Shown: positions 17,325 through 26,232, counted from the stretch's first letter. The stretch: DNA of 64,000 nt from Erwinia phyllosphaerae (GCF_019132875.1 NZ_JAHSPF010000011.1:90177-154176), one strand, 5' to 3'. Numbers and translations: made by a program. The notes: generated from the sequence alone by a model not told the origin.

Positions 17325-18089
17325 ATGGTCGATATATTTTACAGGCCAGTAGTCGGTGTGGTGATGTGTAGTAACCCGGTAAAAGGCCAACAAAGTCATA
17401 CCTTGCAAAATAAGTACCTGAATGCCGTGCTGGAGGCGGGTGGTGTGCCAATAGCCTTGCCGCACGCGCTTTCGCAGCCGGAATTACTGGCAAGCGTGCT
17501 GCCCTTGTTAGACGGCATACTGCTGCCGGGCAGCCCCAGCAATATGCAGCCGCACCACTATGGTGAAAACGGCGATGAGCCTGATGCCGATCCCGGGCGA
17601 GATCTTCTGAGCATTGCGTTGATTACGCAGGCGCTCGAAAGGCGCATCCCCCTTTTTGCCATTTGCCGCGGTTTGCAGGAGCTGGTGGTGGCGACGGGCG
17701 GCTCGCTCTATCGTCGCCTGTATGACCATCCGCAGTTTCTGGAACACCGTGAAGATCCCGATCTGCCGATTGAGCAGCAGTACGCGCCGTCGCACGAAAT
17801 TAAAATTCAGCCGGGCGGTTTGATTGCGCAGTTAATCCCCGAAAGTAAAACGTTCTGGGTTAACTCGCTGCACGGACAAGGCGCAAAAACTCTGGGGCCG
17901 ACGCTGCGCGTGGAAGCCTGTTCGCAGGATGGACTGGTAGAGGCGGTCAGCGTGCCGGGTCATCCCTATGCGCTGGGCGTACAGTGGCATCCCGAATGGA
18001 AAAGCAGTGAATATGCTTTATCGCGCATCCTGCTCGAAAGTTTTATTGCGGCATGTGAGAGTCATCATGCGGCTAAGCAACAGATCTGA
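17325..18089 (+). CDS. puuD: Gamma-glutamyl-GABA hydrolase PuuD
   Basis: 254-aa class I glutamine amidotransferase-like hydrolase that splits gamma-glutamyl-GABA to glutamate and GABA. Catalytic Cys114 lies in FAICRGLQEL, and the His/Glu pair in VQWHPEW. I chose the ATG at 17325 because AAGGGG stands 5 nt before it and the length then equals E. coli PuuD; an upstream in-frame start at 17280 has no such support. puuR follows 23 bp later. Confidence 0.94.
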   Translation: MVDIFYRPVVGVVMCSNPVKGQQSHTLQNKYLNAVLEAGGVPIALPHALSQPELLASVLPLLDGILLPGSPSNMQPHHYGENGDEPDADPGRDLLSIALITQALERRIPLFAICRGLQELVVATGGSLYRRLYDHPQFLEHREDPDLPIEQQYAPSHEIKIQPGGLIAQLIPESKTFWVNSLHGQGAKTLGPTLRVEACSQDGLVEAVSVPGHPYALGVQWHPEWKSSEYALSRILLESFIAACESHHAAKQQI

Positions 18090-18112
18090 CCTTCATGAAA
18101 GGAAACTCGCCT

Positions 18113-18670
18113 ATGAACAACGACGGCCTGGCCCCCGGCAAGCGTTTGGCTGCAATCCGCCAGCAGCGGGGTCTGTCACAGCGCCGGGTAGCTGAATTGT
18201 CTGGATTAACCCACAGCGCTATCAGCACTATTGAGCAGGATAAAGTCAGCCCTGCCATCAGTACGTTGCAAAAGCTTCTTAAGGTTTATGGTCTGTCGCT
18301 GTCGGAATTTTTTGCCGAGCCGGCTAACCCGGCCGAGCCGAAAGTCGTGATCAATCCGGAAGATCTGATTGAAATCGACAGCCAGGGCGTCTCCATGAAG
18401 CTGATCCACAACGGCGCGCCCGATCGTACCCTGGCTATGATGATCGAAACCTATCAGCCAGGTGCGACGACGGGAGAGCGAATTAAGCATCATGGGGAAG
18501 AGATAGGCACGTTACTGGAAGGCGAAGTGGTGCTGAAGTTTAACGGCCAGAACTATCATCTGGTCGCCAGACAGAGCTACGCCATAAATACCGGCATCCC
18601 ACACAGCTTCAGCAACACGTCAGCCTCGGTTTGCCGCATTATCAGCGCCCATACGCCAACGACGTTCTGA
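18113..18670 (+). CDS. puuR: PuuR, putrescine-responsive repressor
   Basis: 185 aa: an XRE helix-turn-helix (about 8-62: RLAAIRQQRGLSQRRVAELSGLTHSAISTIEQDKVSP) and a C-terminal cupin (EEIGTLLEGEVVL ... YAINTGIPHSFSN). Length and sequence match E. coli PuuR, which represses puuA-P and puuD-R-C-B-E and is released by putrescine. The ATG at 18113 has GAAAGGAA upstream; a frame from 18095 adds six residues. It is followed by puuB after 66 bp, with puuC missing between them. Confidence 0.94.
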   Translation: MNNDGLAPGKRLAAIRQQRGLSQRRVAELSGLTHSAISTIEQDKVSPAISTLQKLLKVYGLSLSEFFAEPANPAEPKVVINPEDLIEIDSQGVSMKLIHNGAPDRTLAMMIETYQPGATTGERIKHHGEEIGTLLEGEVVLKFNGQNYHLVARQSYAINTGIPHSFSNTSASVCRIISAHTPTTF

Positions 18671-18736
18671 CGTTTTTCAGGCTTTGGAAAACGTCATTAA
18701 ACTGACAACTATCGGGATTTACCTGGAGTCGTAACC

Positions 18737-20017
18737 ATGACTGAACATACGCAAAGTTACTATGCCGCCAGTGCCAACCACTATCAACCCTATCCGGCGC
18801 TGGAAGGGGCACTCTCTTGTGACGTCTGTATTATCGGTGCTGGCTACACCGGCCTTTCTTCGGCGCTGCATCTGGCGGAAAACGGCTATAAGGTAGTGGT
18901 GCTGGAAGCGGCGCGGGTTGGCTTCGGTGCCAGCGGACGCAACGGCGGCCAGGTCGTTAACTCCTATAGCCGTGACGTAGACGTTATTGAAAAAAGCTAT
19001 GGCAGAGATGCGGCACGCATGCTGGGCAGCATGATGTTTGAGGGCGGCGACATTATTCGCGAGCGTATTAAGCGCTATGGCATTGAGTGCGATTATCGTC
19101 CCGGCGGGCTGTTTGTGGCGCTGAATACCAGGCAGCTTGCGACACTGGAAGAGCAAAAGCAAAACTGGGAGCGTTATGGTAATGACCAGCTGGAGCTGCT
19201 GGATGCGGAGCAAATTCGCCAGCAGGTAGACAGCGAACGCTACGTTGGCGCGCTGCTGGATAAACGCGGCGGCCATCTTCATCCGCTGAATCTGGCAATT
19301 GGCGAAGCAAAAGCAATAGAGCTGAACGGCGGTCAAATCTTCGAGCAATCTGCGGTAGTGCACATTCAGCACGGCAGTCCGGCTATCGTCAAAACAGAGA
19401 AGGGGGAGGTAACGGCACGCTATGTGATAGTGGCGGGCAATGCCTACCTCGGCAACAAGCTGGAACCGGCGTTATCAAAGCGCAGCATGCCGTGCGGCAC
19501 GCAGATTTTGACCACGGAACCGCTTAGTGCGGAGCTGGCGGCTTCTCTTATTCCTTCCGACTATTGCGTAGAAGACTGTAACTATCTGTTGGACTATTTC
19601 CGGCTGACCGCAGACCATCGTTTGCTGTACGGTGGTGGCGTGGTTTACGGCGCGCGCGATCCGGATGATATCGACCGGCTGATTATGCCGAAGCTGCTGA
19701 AAACCTTCCCGCAGCTGGCCGGGATAAAAATCGACTACCGCTGGACGGGCAATTTCCTGCTGACGCTGTCGCGGATGCCGCAGTTTGGTCGTCTGGAAAA
19801 TAACATCTATTACATGCAGGGCGACAGCGGTCACGGCGTGACCTGTACCCATCTGGCGGGAAGATTAATTTCCGAAGTGCTGCGCGGCGATGCCGAGCGT
19901 TTTGATGCCTTTGCTAAACTGCCGCACTATCCCTTCCCTGGCGGACGTAATATGCGTATTCCGCTTACGGCAATGGGCGCGGCGTATTACAGCATTCGCG
20001 ATCGGTTGGGCGTTTAG
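18737..20017 (+). CDS. puuB: Gamma-glutamylputrescine oxidoreductase PuuB
   Basis: 426-aa FAD-dependent DAO-family oxidase producing gamma-glutamyl-gamma-aminobutyraldehyde, H2O2 and ammonia. The N-terminal dinucleotide-binding motif is CIIGAGYTGLSSALHLAENG, followed by FGASGRNGGQVV; the C-terminal GDSGHGVTCTHLAGRL fits flavin binding. TGGAG lies upstream of the ATG. The aldehyde product would normally go to PuuC, whose gene is not here, so a separate aldehyde dehydrogenase must act. Confidence 0.94.
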   Translation: MTEHTQSYYAASANHYQPYPALEGALSCDVCIIGAGYTGLSSALHLAENGYKVVVLEAARVGFGASGRNGGQVVNSYSRDVDVIEKSYGRDAARMLGSMMFEGGDIIRERIKRYGIECDYRPGGLFVALNTRQLATLEEQKQNWERYGNDQLELLDAEQIRQQVDSERYVGALLDKRGGHLHPLNLAIGEAKAIELNGGQIFEQSAVVHIQHGSPAIVKTEKGEVTARYVIVAGNAYLGNKLEPALSKRSMPCGTQILTTEPLSAELAASLIPSDYCVEDCNYLLDYFRLTADHRLLYGGGVVYGARDPDDIDRLIMPKLLKTFPQLAGIKIDYRWTGNFLLTLSRMPQFGRLENNIYYMQGDSGHGVTCTHLAGRLISEVLRGDAERFDAFAKLPHYPFPGGRNMRIPLTAMGAAYYSIRDRLGV

Positions 20018-20026
20018 GCGGGAACA

Positions 20027-20046
20027 AGCGTCCCTTGCGGGACGCT
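20027..20046. terminator. Hairpin between convergent puuB and queF
   Basis: Perfect 8-bp stem agcgtccc/gggacgct with a TTGC loop between the two convergent stops. The T-runs on either side are short, so termination may be weak or factor-assisted. Confidence 0.5.
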
Positions 20047-20052
20047 GTTACT

Positions 20053-20880
20053 TTACTGGCGCACCAAACGTCCAGTTACCGGCGCATCTTCAAAATCGCT
20101 ACGGAACGGGTTGATATCCAGGCCGCCCCTGCGCGTATAGCGGCCAAAGACGCTAAGCTTCTCCGGCTGGCAGTACTGCTTAATATCGCTGAAGATACGT
20201 TCAATACACTGCTCATGAAACTCATTGTGCATTCTGAAAGAGATCAGATAGCGCAGCAGTTTTTCCCGGCTAATTTTTTTCCCTTCATAGGTAATAATAA
20301 CGCTTCCCCAGTCCGGCTGATTGGTTACCAGACAGTTTGATTTTAACAGGTTGGATGACAGCGTTTCCGTCACGGTTTCACCAACGGCGGCCCCTTGCAG
20401 ATGTGCTGGATTAAAATCGTAATCAGCCACTTCGATATCGATATGATCGATACATTCGCCAGGCAACGTAGATGCAAAAGCCGGATAGTCATCCAGGTCG
20501 GGATAGATTTTTACCTTCACTTCACCCACAGCGGCGAGCGACAGATCTTTTTGCAGCGTTTGTGCTACTAAACCCGGTGAGGCAAACTTCGTCTGATTAA
20601 AGCTGTTGAGATAGAGCTTAAAAGATTTCGACTCAATTAAATTGTGGCTGGTGGCCGGAATAAAAAACTCGGCGACGGCCACGACTGGCTTGCCCTTTGC
20701 GTTCAGCCAGGAAAGCTCAAATCCCGTCCACAAATCAAATCCGGCAAACGGCAGCGTTGCTGCACGAAGATTGATTTCGTCACGGCCGCGCGAGCGCGGC
20801 AGGCCTTCCAGTAGCTCCGGAGCATAATGCTGGACGTAACCCGTGTTTTTGCCCAGCAGCGTAATTTCTTCTGTTTTCAT
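20053..20880 (-). CDS. queF: NADPH-dependent 7-cyano-7-deazaguanine reductase QueF
   Basis: 275-aa two-lobed QueF that reduces preQ0 to preQ1 in queuosine synthesis. The catalytic Cys183 and Asp190 lie in [11 protein letters not shown]; the substrate and NADPH motif [17 protein letters not shown] is intact, as are [17 protein letters not shown] and the C-terminal [15 protein letters not shown]. Its start overlaps the stop of the upstream transporter gene by 4 bp (ATGA), so the two are coupled. The N-terminal 60 residues diverge from the E. coli pattern, suggesting a distinct QueF lineage or second copy. Confidence 0.93.
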   Translation of the reverse strand: MKTEEITLLGKNTGYVQHYAPELLEGLPRSRGRDEINLRAATLPFAGFDLWTGFELSWLNAKGKPVVAVAEFFIPATSHNLIESKSFKLYLNSFNQTKFASPGLVAQTLQKDLSLAAVGEVKVKIYPDLDDYPAFASTLPGECIDHIDIEVADYDFNPAHLQGAAVGETVTETLSSNLLKSNCLVTNQPDWGSVIITYEGKKISREKLLRYLISFRMHNEFHEQCIERIFSDIKQYCQPEKLSVFGRYTRRGGLDINPFRSDFEDAPVTGRLVRQ

Positions 20881-21764
20881 GCCAGTTCCTCTGTGCGATT
20901 AACCTGGGTTTCTTTATTGATATATCTTCTGAACAGCTCGCGCGTGGCATAAATAGGACCGACGCCAACCAGCGCATAGCCCAGCTTGATAATAAACTGC
21001 GAGATAATCATTGTTTTGATCGTATTCATGTCAAGAACTTTATAAAACGCCAGCGTACAAAATATCGCGCTATCGATAGCTGAAGCAATAATATTGCTGG
21101 TCAGTACGCGGATAAAAAGGTAGCGAGAGTTGGTCAGCTTCTTTATTTTACAGAGGATCAGCGAATTGACATTCTCAGAAATGAGATAGGCAACAGAAGA
21201 AGCGAACAGCACGGCGATAATATTATTAACGAAAGTGGTATAGGAGATATTCAGCTCCCACTCCGCCAGTCCAGGTAACAGGCTGGTCAGCCACAGTCCC
21301 ATGACAAAAAGCATATTAGAGAAAAAAGAGATAAAAATAGTGCGTCTCGCCATTTTCAGGCCGTAAAACTCATTGACGATATCCACCAGGATAAACGACA
21401 GCGGATAGAAAAAGATGGCTGGCGGTACTACAAAGTTAACGACCGGAATGTGCACCGGCTTGACGCCGCTCACGGTACTGACGATGTAGATGACGGTAAG
21501 CGCAACGGTAATAATCAGATACGCGTACCAGGAGCGCTCGTGCCTGTCGCCAAGGTCGTAAGAGGTTTTTGTATCACTACTGCCATAAAGCCGACGATAA
21601 AGAGATTTTAACTCATGCCTGTTAAAGTCATCGGTTATTTCACTGCTCTCAAGTTCCTGTAATCCTATGCTGATATGTTTTCCGGTTGCCAGCACCATGA
21701 CATTCGCCGTGATAACATCGGAACGATTAAATCCCAGCAGCTTATACTTTTTGTTTTGTCCCAT
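20877..21764 (-). CDS. YhhQ-family queuosine-precursor transporter with N-terminal extension
   Basis: 295-aa membrane protein. Residues from about 80 to 280 hold six membrane helices of the vitamin-uptake-like YhhQ/DUF165 family, importers of preQ0/preQ1 or related precursors (the motifs [20 protein letters not shown] [21 protein letters not shown] and [13 protein letters not shown] are visible). E. coli YhhQ is about 220 residues; here a soluble N-terminal segment of about 75 residues is added ([22 protein letters not shown] start), which I do not recognise. The gene is coupled to queF and follows an XRE regulator by 24 bp, so the three make one operon for deazaguanine salvage. Confidence 0.88.
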   Translation of the reverse strand: MGQNKKYKLLGFNRSDVITANVMVLATGKHISIGLQELESSEITDDFNRHELKSLYRRLYGSSDTKTSYDLGDRHERSWYAYLIITVALTVIYIVSTVSGVKPVHIPVVNFVVPPAIFFYPLSFILVDIVNEFYGLKMARRTIFISFFSNMLFVMGLWLTSLLPGLAEWELNISYTTFVNNIIAVLFASSVAYLISENVNSLILCKIKKLTNSRYLFIRVLTSNIIASAIDSAIFCTLAFYKVLDMNTIKTMIISQFIIKLGYALVGVGPIYATRELFRRYINKETQVNRTEELA

Positions 21765-21788
21765 TTTAATTATGCCCTTAAGCTTTAT

Positions 21789-22400
21789 TTATCTTATTCT
21801 TTCTTCTATAACGGCGCCCAGTAATATACTATCCTGTTCAGCGTCAAAAGTGGCTGGATCGCCATGTGATGTTAAAAAAATCTCTTTTTGCGGTGAGTAA
21901 ACCAGAGCAAGCTGTTTTTTTGAAGGGAGCGCGTTGCGTTTAATAATTAAGATATCTTCTGGAAAGAACATATTATTAATATTGTTCTCAACCTGCAAAG
22001 CCACGGTATTGGACGTGTCACCAAAATACCAGGTGACGGGGTATTGTGTGACAAGTTGTCCAATCCTGCTTTCCGAGCTGGCTAAAAATGCGGATTGTGG
22101 AATAACCGGGATAGCGGCAGGATTTTTATCGCCGTCAGGGGATAAGGTTCTTTCAACGGTTTCGATATGCGCTAAATCATAATTTTCAATAACTTCGCAG
22201 CTAACGCCAAAAAAATCCGCAATGCGGGTTATGGTGGAGCGCTGCACGTTATTTACTTTGCCTTCCAGAATTTTATACAGCGTTGCGCGGGTAACGCCAG
22301 TACGATGAGAAAAAGAGACTTTCGTCTCGCCCCGGCTTTTTATAATATAATCAATGTTGTTGATTATATTGTCTTTTCTTCTTGATGCCGAAATCTTCAT
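21789..22400 (-). CDS. XRE-family regulator with S24-like C-terminal domain lacking the Ser-Lys dyad
   Basis: 203 aa. An XRE helix-turn-helix (about 22-70: VSFSHRTGVTRATLYKILEGKVNNVQRSTITRIADFFGV) is followed by a domain resembling the LexA/CI beta-fold (PEDILIIKR ... KKQLALVYSPQ ... ILLGAVIEERI). Where catalytic members have GDSM, this has NNIN, so autocleavage is not expected. It is the first gene of the operon with the YhhQ-type transporter and queF and probably regulates it; a small-molecule or tRNA-modification signal is possible but unproven. Confidence 0.8.
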   Translation of the reverse strand: MKISASRRKDNIINNIDYIIKSRGETKVSFSHRTGVTRATLYKILEGKVNNVQRSTITRIADFFGVSCEVIENYDLAHIETVERTLSPDGDKNPAAIPVIPQSAFLASSESRIGQLVTQYPVTWYFGDTSNTVALQVENNINNMFFPEDILIIKRNALPSKKQLALVYSPQKEIFLTSHGDPATFDAEQDSILLGAVIEERIR

Positions 22401-22850
22401 AGCAAAATAGCCCGGACGCCGTTTTGGGTGGCATGGTATAAGAATTCTTAATGTAACTCAACGGTATTATTTATATAAACAGATAGATTTAAGAATATCC
22501 CTTGTTTTCTGCACAGGGGGTTTTCCTTTAATTATGATTAAAATCAGTAGCTTGATAAGATGCTCAGAAGTCAGTATCCATTTTTATCATCATTTTGTCT
22601 CTTTTTTTGTTGACCTGATAAGCAAGATAATATTAAGTTAATTGCACAAAAAGAGAATATTGCAGGACTATTTTTGATGGCTGGCATCGGGGAATTAACC
22701 AGAAGCTAAACCCGCTACAATAGCGGGTAATAGCTATGCGTTACACAATAAGAAAAGCTTGTATTCGCGCTGCCTGGCCTGAGCATCCGGGCGATAGTGA
22801 AAAGATAAAAAAGAGGGAGCACAAAAGCGGATCGTTTTGCAAAACAGACA
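22401..22850. other. Non-coding stretch upstream of the queF operon
   Basis: About 450 bp without a supported gene. The AT-rich part next to 22400 should hold the promoter of the regulator-transporter-queF operon. A small hairpin cccgcta-caa-tagcggg lies at 22711-22727 with no clear T-run. I see no RNA gene, riboswitch of the preQ1 type, or repeat here. Confidence 0.5.
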
Positions 22851-23111
22851 TCAGGGCTGGTTTTGCTGCTTTAAATAAAGCGCCAGAATAGCCTCTGCGA
22901 AACGCTCATCGACGGTATAAAAATAGCCTTCCGGAACGTTCAGTATTCTGGCAAAGGCGCACATCATTTCAAACGTGGGGCGATGTACACCACCTTCATA
23001 TTGAGAAACGCGCGAGCGCGCCGTTTCTTCCTCAATACCAGCCAGAACCCCCAGTTTTTCCTGAGTCAGACCAGCACGTGTTCGGGCCGCTTTAAGACGA
23101 GCTGGAATCAT
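22851..23111 (-). CDS. Small XRE-family DNA-binding protein
   Basis: 86-aa helix-turn-helix protein (about 3-62: RLKAARTRAGLTQEKLGVLAGI, then SRVSQYEGGVHRPTFEMMCAFARILNV). Such single-domain proteins are typical of CI-like or toxin-antitoxin repressors. The ATG at 23111 begins the domain in the usual place; ATG 23123 and TTG 23126 are possible. It diverges from the Ner-like gene at 23218 across two matched operator-like sites, so mutual control is likely. Confidence 0.8.
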   Translation of the reverse strand: MIPARLKAARTRAGLTQEKLGVLAGIEEETARSRVSQYEGGVHRPTFEMMCAFARILNVPEGYFYTVDERFAEAILALYLKQQNQP

Positions 23112-23145
23112 CAGTAACACCATCAACGATCGTACATTGACTTAC

Positions 23146-23190
23146 TGTTTAGCATTACTTAACATGGTAGTTGTTTAGAGATCCTTAACA
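23146..23190. promoter_or_regulatory. Pair of matched operator-like sites between divergent regulator genes
   Basis: Two sites of the form TGTTTAG-N5-CTTAACA, at 23146-23164 and 23172-23190, are spaced exactly 26 bp apart. Each is an imperfect inverted repeat (6 of 7 positions) and the two have identical half-sites with different spacers. They fill the interval between the divergent starts at 23111 and 23218, the layout of a CI/Cro- or Ner-type switch. Confidence 0.75.
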
Positions 23191-23217
23191 TGAATTTTTC
23201 AGCTGAAGCATAAGAGG

Positions 23218-23442
23218 ATGATGGAGAACATTGACAAGGACTGGCACCCGGCGGACATCATTGCGGGGCTAAGAAAGAAGGGAACTTCACTTTCCGCTGT
23301 CTCTCGCGAGGCAGGGCTGGCGTCGTCTACGTTGGCGAACGCGTTAAATCGCCGCTGGCCGAAAGGCGAAAGATTAATTGCCGAAGCGTTAGGCGTGCAG
23401 CCAGAACAAATCTGGCCTTCGCGATATCGGCCCGAGGAATAG
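23218..23442 (+). CDS. Ner-like / SfsB-family transcriptional regulator
   Basis: 74-aa protein fitting the Ner/Nlp family of Mu-like phage repressors and the chromosomal SfsB: WHPADIIAGLRKKGTSLSAVSREAGL, then SSTLANALNRRWPKGERLIAEALGV and IWPSRY are the family pattern. Start is either ATG 23218 or 23221; AGAGG is closer to ideal for the second. It diverges from the XRE gene, separated by a pair of operator-like sites. No other phage genes are near, so it is either a domesticated Nlp or a prophage relic. Confidence 0.88.
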   Translation: MMENIDKDWHPADIIAGLRKKGTSLSAVSREAGLASSTLANALNRRWPKGERLIAEALGVQPEQIWPSRYRPEE

Positions 23443-23579
23443 CCTTAGCGGTTGCCTTCACTTAACAGAGAGCCGGAAAAGCCACGGCTTTTTTCGTCTC
23501 GTCTTTTTGATGTATCGAAAGGGCCCGCATGCGTGGGGCCTGAACGTTCTGCCGTACCCCACGATTGCGTAAAAGGCTG

Positions 23580-24947
23580 TTAACGAAAAGACCTGGAAAC
23601 CTCTTTTTGCCCCTGTTGCTGATTTGATGTGGAATGAGGAAGGGCGATAACCTCTATTTTGTCCACCAGCAGCAGATAGGCCAGAAAACCAACCAGCGCG
23701 ACGGCGGCGATATACCACATTGCGTACTGAAAATTATCGGTTTTCTGCAAAATGATGCCGATGACGATGGGGCTAATAATGCCCGAAAGGTTGCCAAAGA
23801 TATTGAGCATGCCGCCAACGGTGCCGATCAGGTGGCGAGGGATAATATCGCTGCACACCACCCAGCCCAGATTAGAAAAGGCGTTGGCAAAGAAAGCGAC
23901 AGAAAGAATAGTAATGGCAATAGTCGGGCTATTCTGGAAAAAATTCACCAGCGCAATCGACGCCGTAACCAGTAAACCCGACATTACCGGTAGCTTACGG
24001 GCGAAGGTTTTTGAGCGTCCTTTCTTCAGCAACATATCGCTCAAAGTACCGCCGCAGATAACGCCCGCCATCGCCATCAGATACGGAAACATTGCCCCGA
24101 TACCGGCTTTGGCAATCGACAGACCCAGCCCTTTTTCCAGGTAAACAATGAACCATGTCAGGAAAAAATAGAGGGTAGAAGACGCCGCAAATTGAGCAAT
24201 AAACAAGCCCCAGACGGTACGTTGTTTAAGGATGTAGCGTATATCGGCCCAGTTGACCGTCGTGCTGTTTCCCTGCTGAGCTGTTGAGCCATAGCCGCCG
24301 CCTTCCCGTATATAGCGCAGTTCGGCTTCGTTCGTTCTACGGCTATGTTGAGGATCGCGGTAAACAAGGAGCCAGTAAATCCCAAATAAAATACCCGCCG
24401 TCCCGGAAATATAAAATGACATTTCCCAGCCCCAGGTGGCGACAATAAATGAGAGGGCAGGGGTCAATAACGCCAGCCCGATATACTGGGCGCTGGCGTA
24501 GAATGCCGTCGCGCGGGCACGTTCGTGATCCGGGAACCAGGTAGCAATGATTTTAGTGTTTGACGGGAAAGAGGGAGCTTCCGCTATACCAATCAGCGCG
24601 CGGCAAACCAGCAGCATCGCAAATGAAGCAGTGACGGTGGTGAAAAGCTGGTGAGAGGCCAGTCCCATAATAAAGGTGAACAGGCTCCAGAGCACGATCG
24701 CACTGCCGTAAAGCACCCTCGAACCTACCCGGTCCAGGATGTAGCCGACAGGGATCTGGCTCAAAGCGTATGCCCAGGTAAACATAGAAAACAGCAGCCC
24801 CAGTTGCGTAGGGGAGAGGGCAAACTGCCCCTGAATATGAGAACCGGCAACGGATAAGTTAGCGCGGTCCATATAGTTAATCGCCGTAACGATAAAGAGC
24901 ATTGCCAGAATTAAGAGTCTTGAGCGCGTAGGCTTCATTGTTGTCAT
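23580..24947 (-). CDS. MFS sugar-acid importer (anion:cation symporter family)
   Basis: 455 aa with 12 membrane helices, matching the GudP/GarP/DgoT pattern: VTAINYMDRANLSVAGSHIQ at the first helix, ALSQIPVGYILDRVGSRVLYG, then RALIGIAEAPSFPSNTKIIATWFP. Family members import hexonates and hexarates by proton symport. The ATG at 24947 has GAGG 8 nt upstream; the longer frame to 25124 lacks both family similarity and a hydrophobic start. It diverges from a GntR regulator and an enolase-superfamily dehydratase, which suggests one sugar-acid pathway. The exact substrate is unknown. Confidence 0.87.
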   Translation of the reverse strand: MTTMKPTRSRLLILAMLFIVTAINYMDRANLSVAGSHIQGQFALSPTQLGLLFSMFTWAYALSQIPVGYILDRVGSRVLYGSAIVLWSLFTFIMGLASHQLFTTVTASFAMLLVCRALIGIAEAPSFPSNTKIIATWFPDHERARATAFYASAQYIGLALLTPALSFIVATWGWEMSFYISGTAGILFGIYWLLVYRDPQHSRRTNEAELRYIREGGGYGSTAQQGNSTTVNWADIRYILKQRTVWGLFIAQFAASSTLYFFLTWFIVYLEKGLGLSIAKAGIGAMFPYLMAMAGVICGGTLSDMLLKKGRSKTFARKLPVMSGLLVTASIALVNFFQNSPTIAITILSVAFFANAFSNLGWVVCSDIIPRHLIGTVGGMLNIFGNLSGIISPIVIGIILQKTDNFQYAMWYIAAVALVGFLAYLLLVDKIEVIALPHSTSNQQQGQKEVSRSFR

Positions 24948-25519
24948 CGTTCTAACCTCTGATTTGTCAGAACATAAAAAGGGATGCCGCACTCTTTTTA
25001 TGTTGCTTAACGCCGCGATTTTATGTCTTTTGAGGACGGCGAGCTTCCTGCATTCCATCAGGTTCTCGTTGTTTCTGCCGCCGCCAAACCCTGAGTGCAA
25101 GCAAATAGTGGTTTGCGCATACAACCGTTATTTGAAGTCGTTTTAATACTTAAGAGGACGGGAAACGTAGCGTAACCTCGTCGGTGTAACATGACTAACA
25201 AGTTGCGCCTTAAAGATCTACTTGAGGATGTTAAAATGAACAATGGGAAGAGTAAAAAAATGTCGGGCAGTTCACATACTGGCGAATTTAAATCCTTATA
25301 AAGCCCGCCATACGGCACTGTAACTCACTTTTTCTTCTTCAGGTGATCGGCGTCACACTACAGAAAATTACCCGGTTTTGGCTTGCAGTCGACGCGTCAG
25401 CGATGGTAAAACTTGTAGGACAGGTTGTCGCTGGCCGGCCGGGTTGCGTAATTATTGCTGAGCGATCCGTACTGAAAACGCTATGATAGTGTCGAATCTG
25501 TTGATAAATGAGGAATCTC
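24948..25519. promoter_or_regulatory. Divergent control region of the sugar-acid cluster
   Basis: About 570 bp between the MFS and GntR genes without a supported gene. A half-site TGTAGGACA at 25414-25422 matches one arm of the perfect palindrome found upstream of the dehydratase gene (26267-26284), so the GntR protein may control its own promoter. Nothing else is recognisable. Confidence 0.45.
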
Positions 25520-26227
25520 GTGACTCTGGAAAGCGTACAAAAACATAATGTGGTCAATGTTGTTTACCAACAGATGAAACAGAATATTCAGGACGGCGTC
25601 TGGGAACCGGGCTGTAAACTTCCTTCTGAAGCAAAGCTGGTAGCCACTTTTAATGTCAGTAGGGTTAGCGTGCGCAGCGCGGTACAAAAACTGCGTGACC
25701 TTGGCGTAGTGGTAACTCACCAGGGGAAAGGGACATACGTAACCCGGGATATAGCCAGATTTGGTGAATTCAGCGATAGCCAGCCGCTGCTGCATCTTTC
25801 GCAAGAAGAGTTCGAAGATATGCGTATTTTCCGCCAGACCGTAGAATTTCGCTGCATGGCGCTGGCGGTAGAGAAGGCCACTGACGAAGATATTTCTCGC
25901 TTAGAGCAGGCCCTGAATCGCATGCTGGTGGCAAAAGATGATTATAAAAAATACTCCCAGGCCGATTATGATTTCCATCTGGCCATTGTCAGAGCGTCCC
26001 ACAATAAAGTCTTTATTCACGTCATGGAATCCCTGAAAAGCATTTATATCCATTATCTTCAGGAGCTGAATCGGGTTCTCGGCGTCACCCTGGAGAGTAT
26101 TGAAGCGCATATTAAAGTCTATATGGCGCTCAAGAATCGGGATGCGGTAACCGCCAGCGAAACGCTTAATAGCGCCATGGCTCATAACGTTAACGTAATA
26201 GAAGAATCTCGATTACTGGATAAGTAG
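25520..26227 (+). CDS. GntR-family regulator with FCD domain (FadR subfamily)
   Basis: 235-aa regulator: GntR winged helix at about 5-75 (VVYQQMKQNIQDGVWEPGCKLPSEAKLV, then VSVRSAVQKLRDLGVVVTHQGKGTYV) and a helical FCD ligand-binding domain (about 90-225) with the metal-site residues Asp/His in YDFHLAIVRASHN and further His residues in EAHIKV and MAHNV. FCD regulators of this kind sense sugar acids or organic acids. AGGA stands 6 nt before the GTG at 25520; an ATG at 25508 is the alternative start (239 aa). It likely represses the dehydratase downstream and the divergent MFS gene. Confidence 0.88.
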   Translation: MTLESVQKHNVVNVVYQQMKQNIQDGVWEPGCKLPSEAKLVATFNVSRVSVRSAVQKLRDLGVVVTHQGKGTYVTRDIARFGEFSDSQPLLHLSQEEFEDMRIFRQTVEFRCMALAVEKATDEDISRLEQALNRMLVAKDDYKKYSQADYDFHLAIVRASHNKVFIHVMESLKSIYIHYLQELNRVLGVTLESIEAHIKVYMALKNRDAVTASETLNSAMAHNVNVIEESRLLDK

Positions 26228-26232
26228 TTTAT

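Noticed and set aside
22401..22850. preQ1 riboswitch upstream of the queF operon
   Set aside because: The operon handles deazaguanines, but I found no C-rich loop and A-rich tail pattern of a preQ1-I aptamer in this region; a covariance-model search would be the decisive test.
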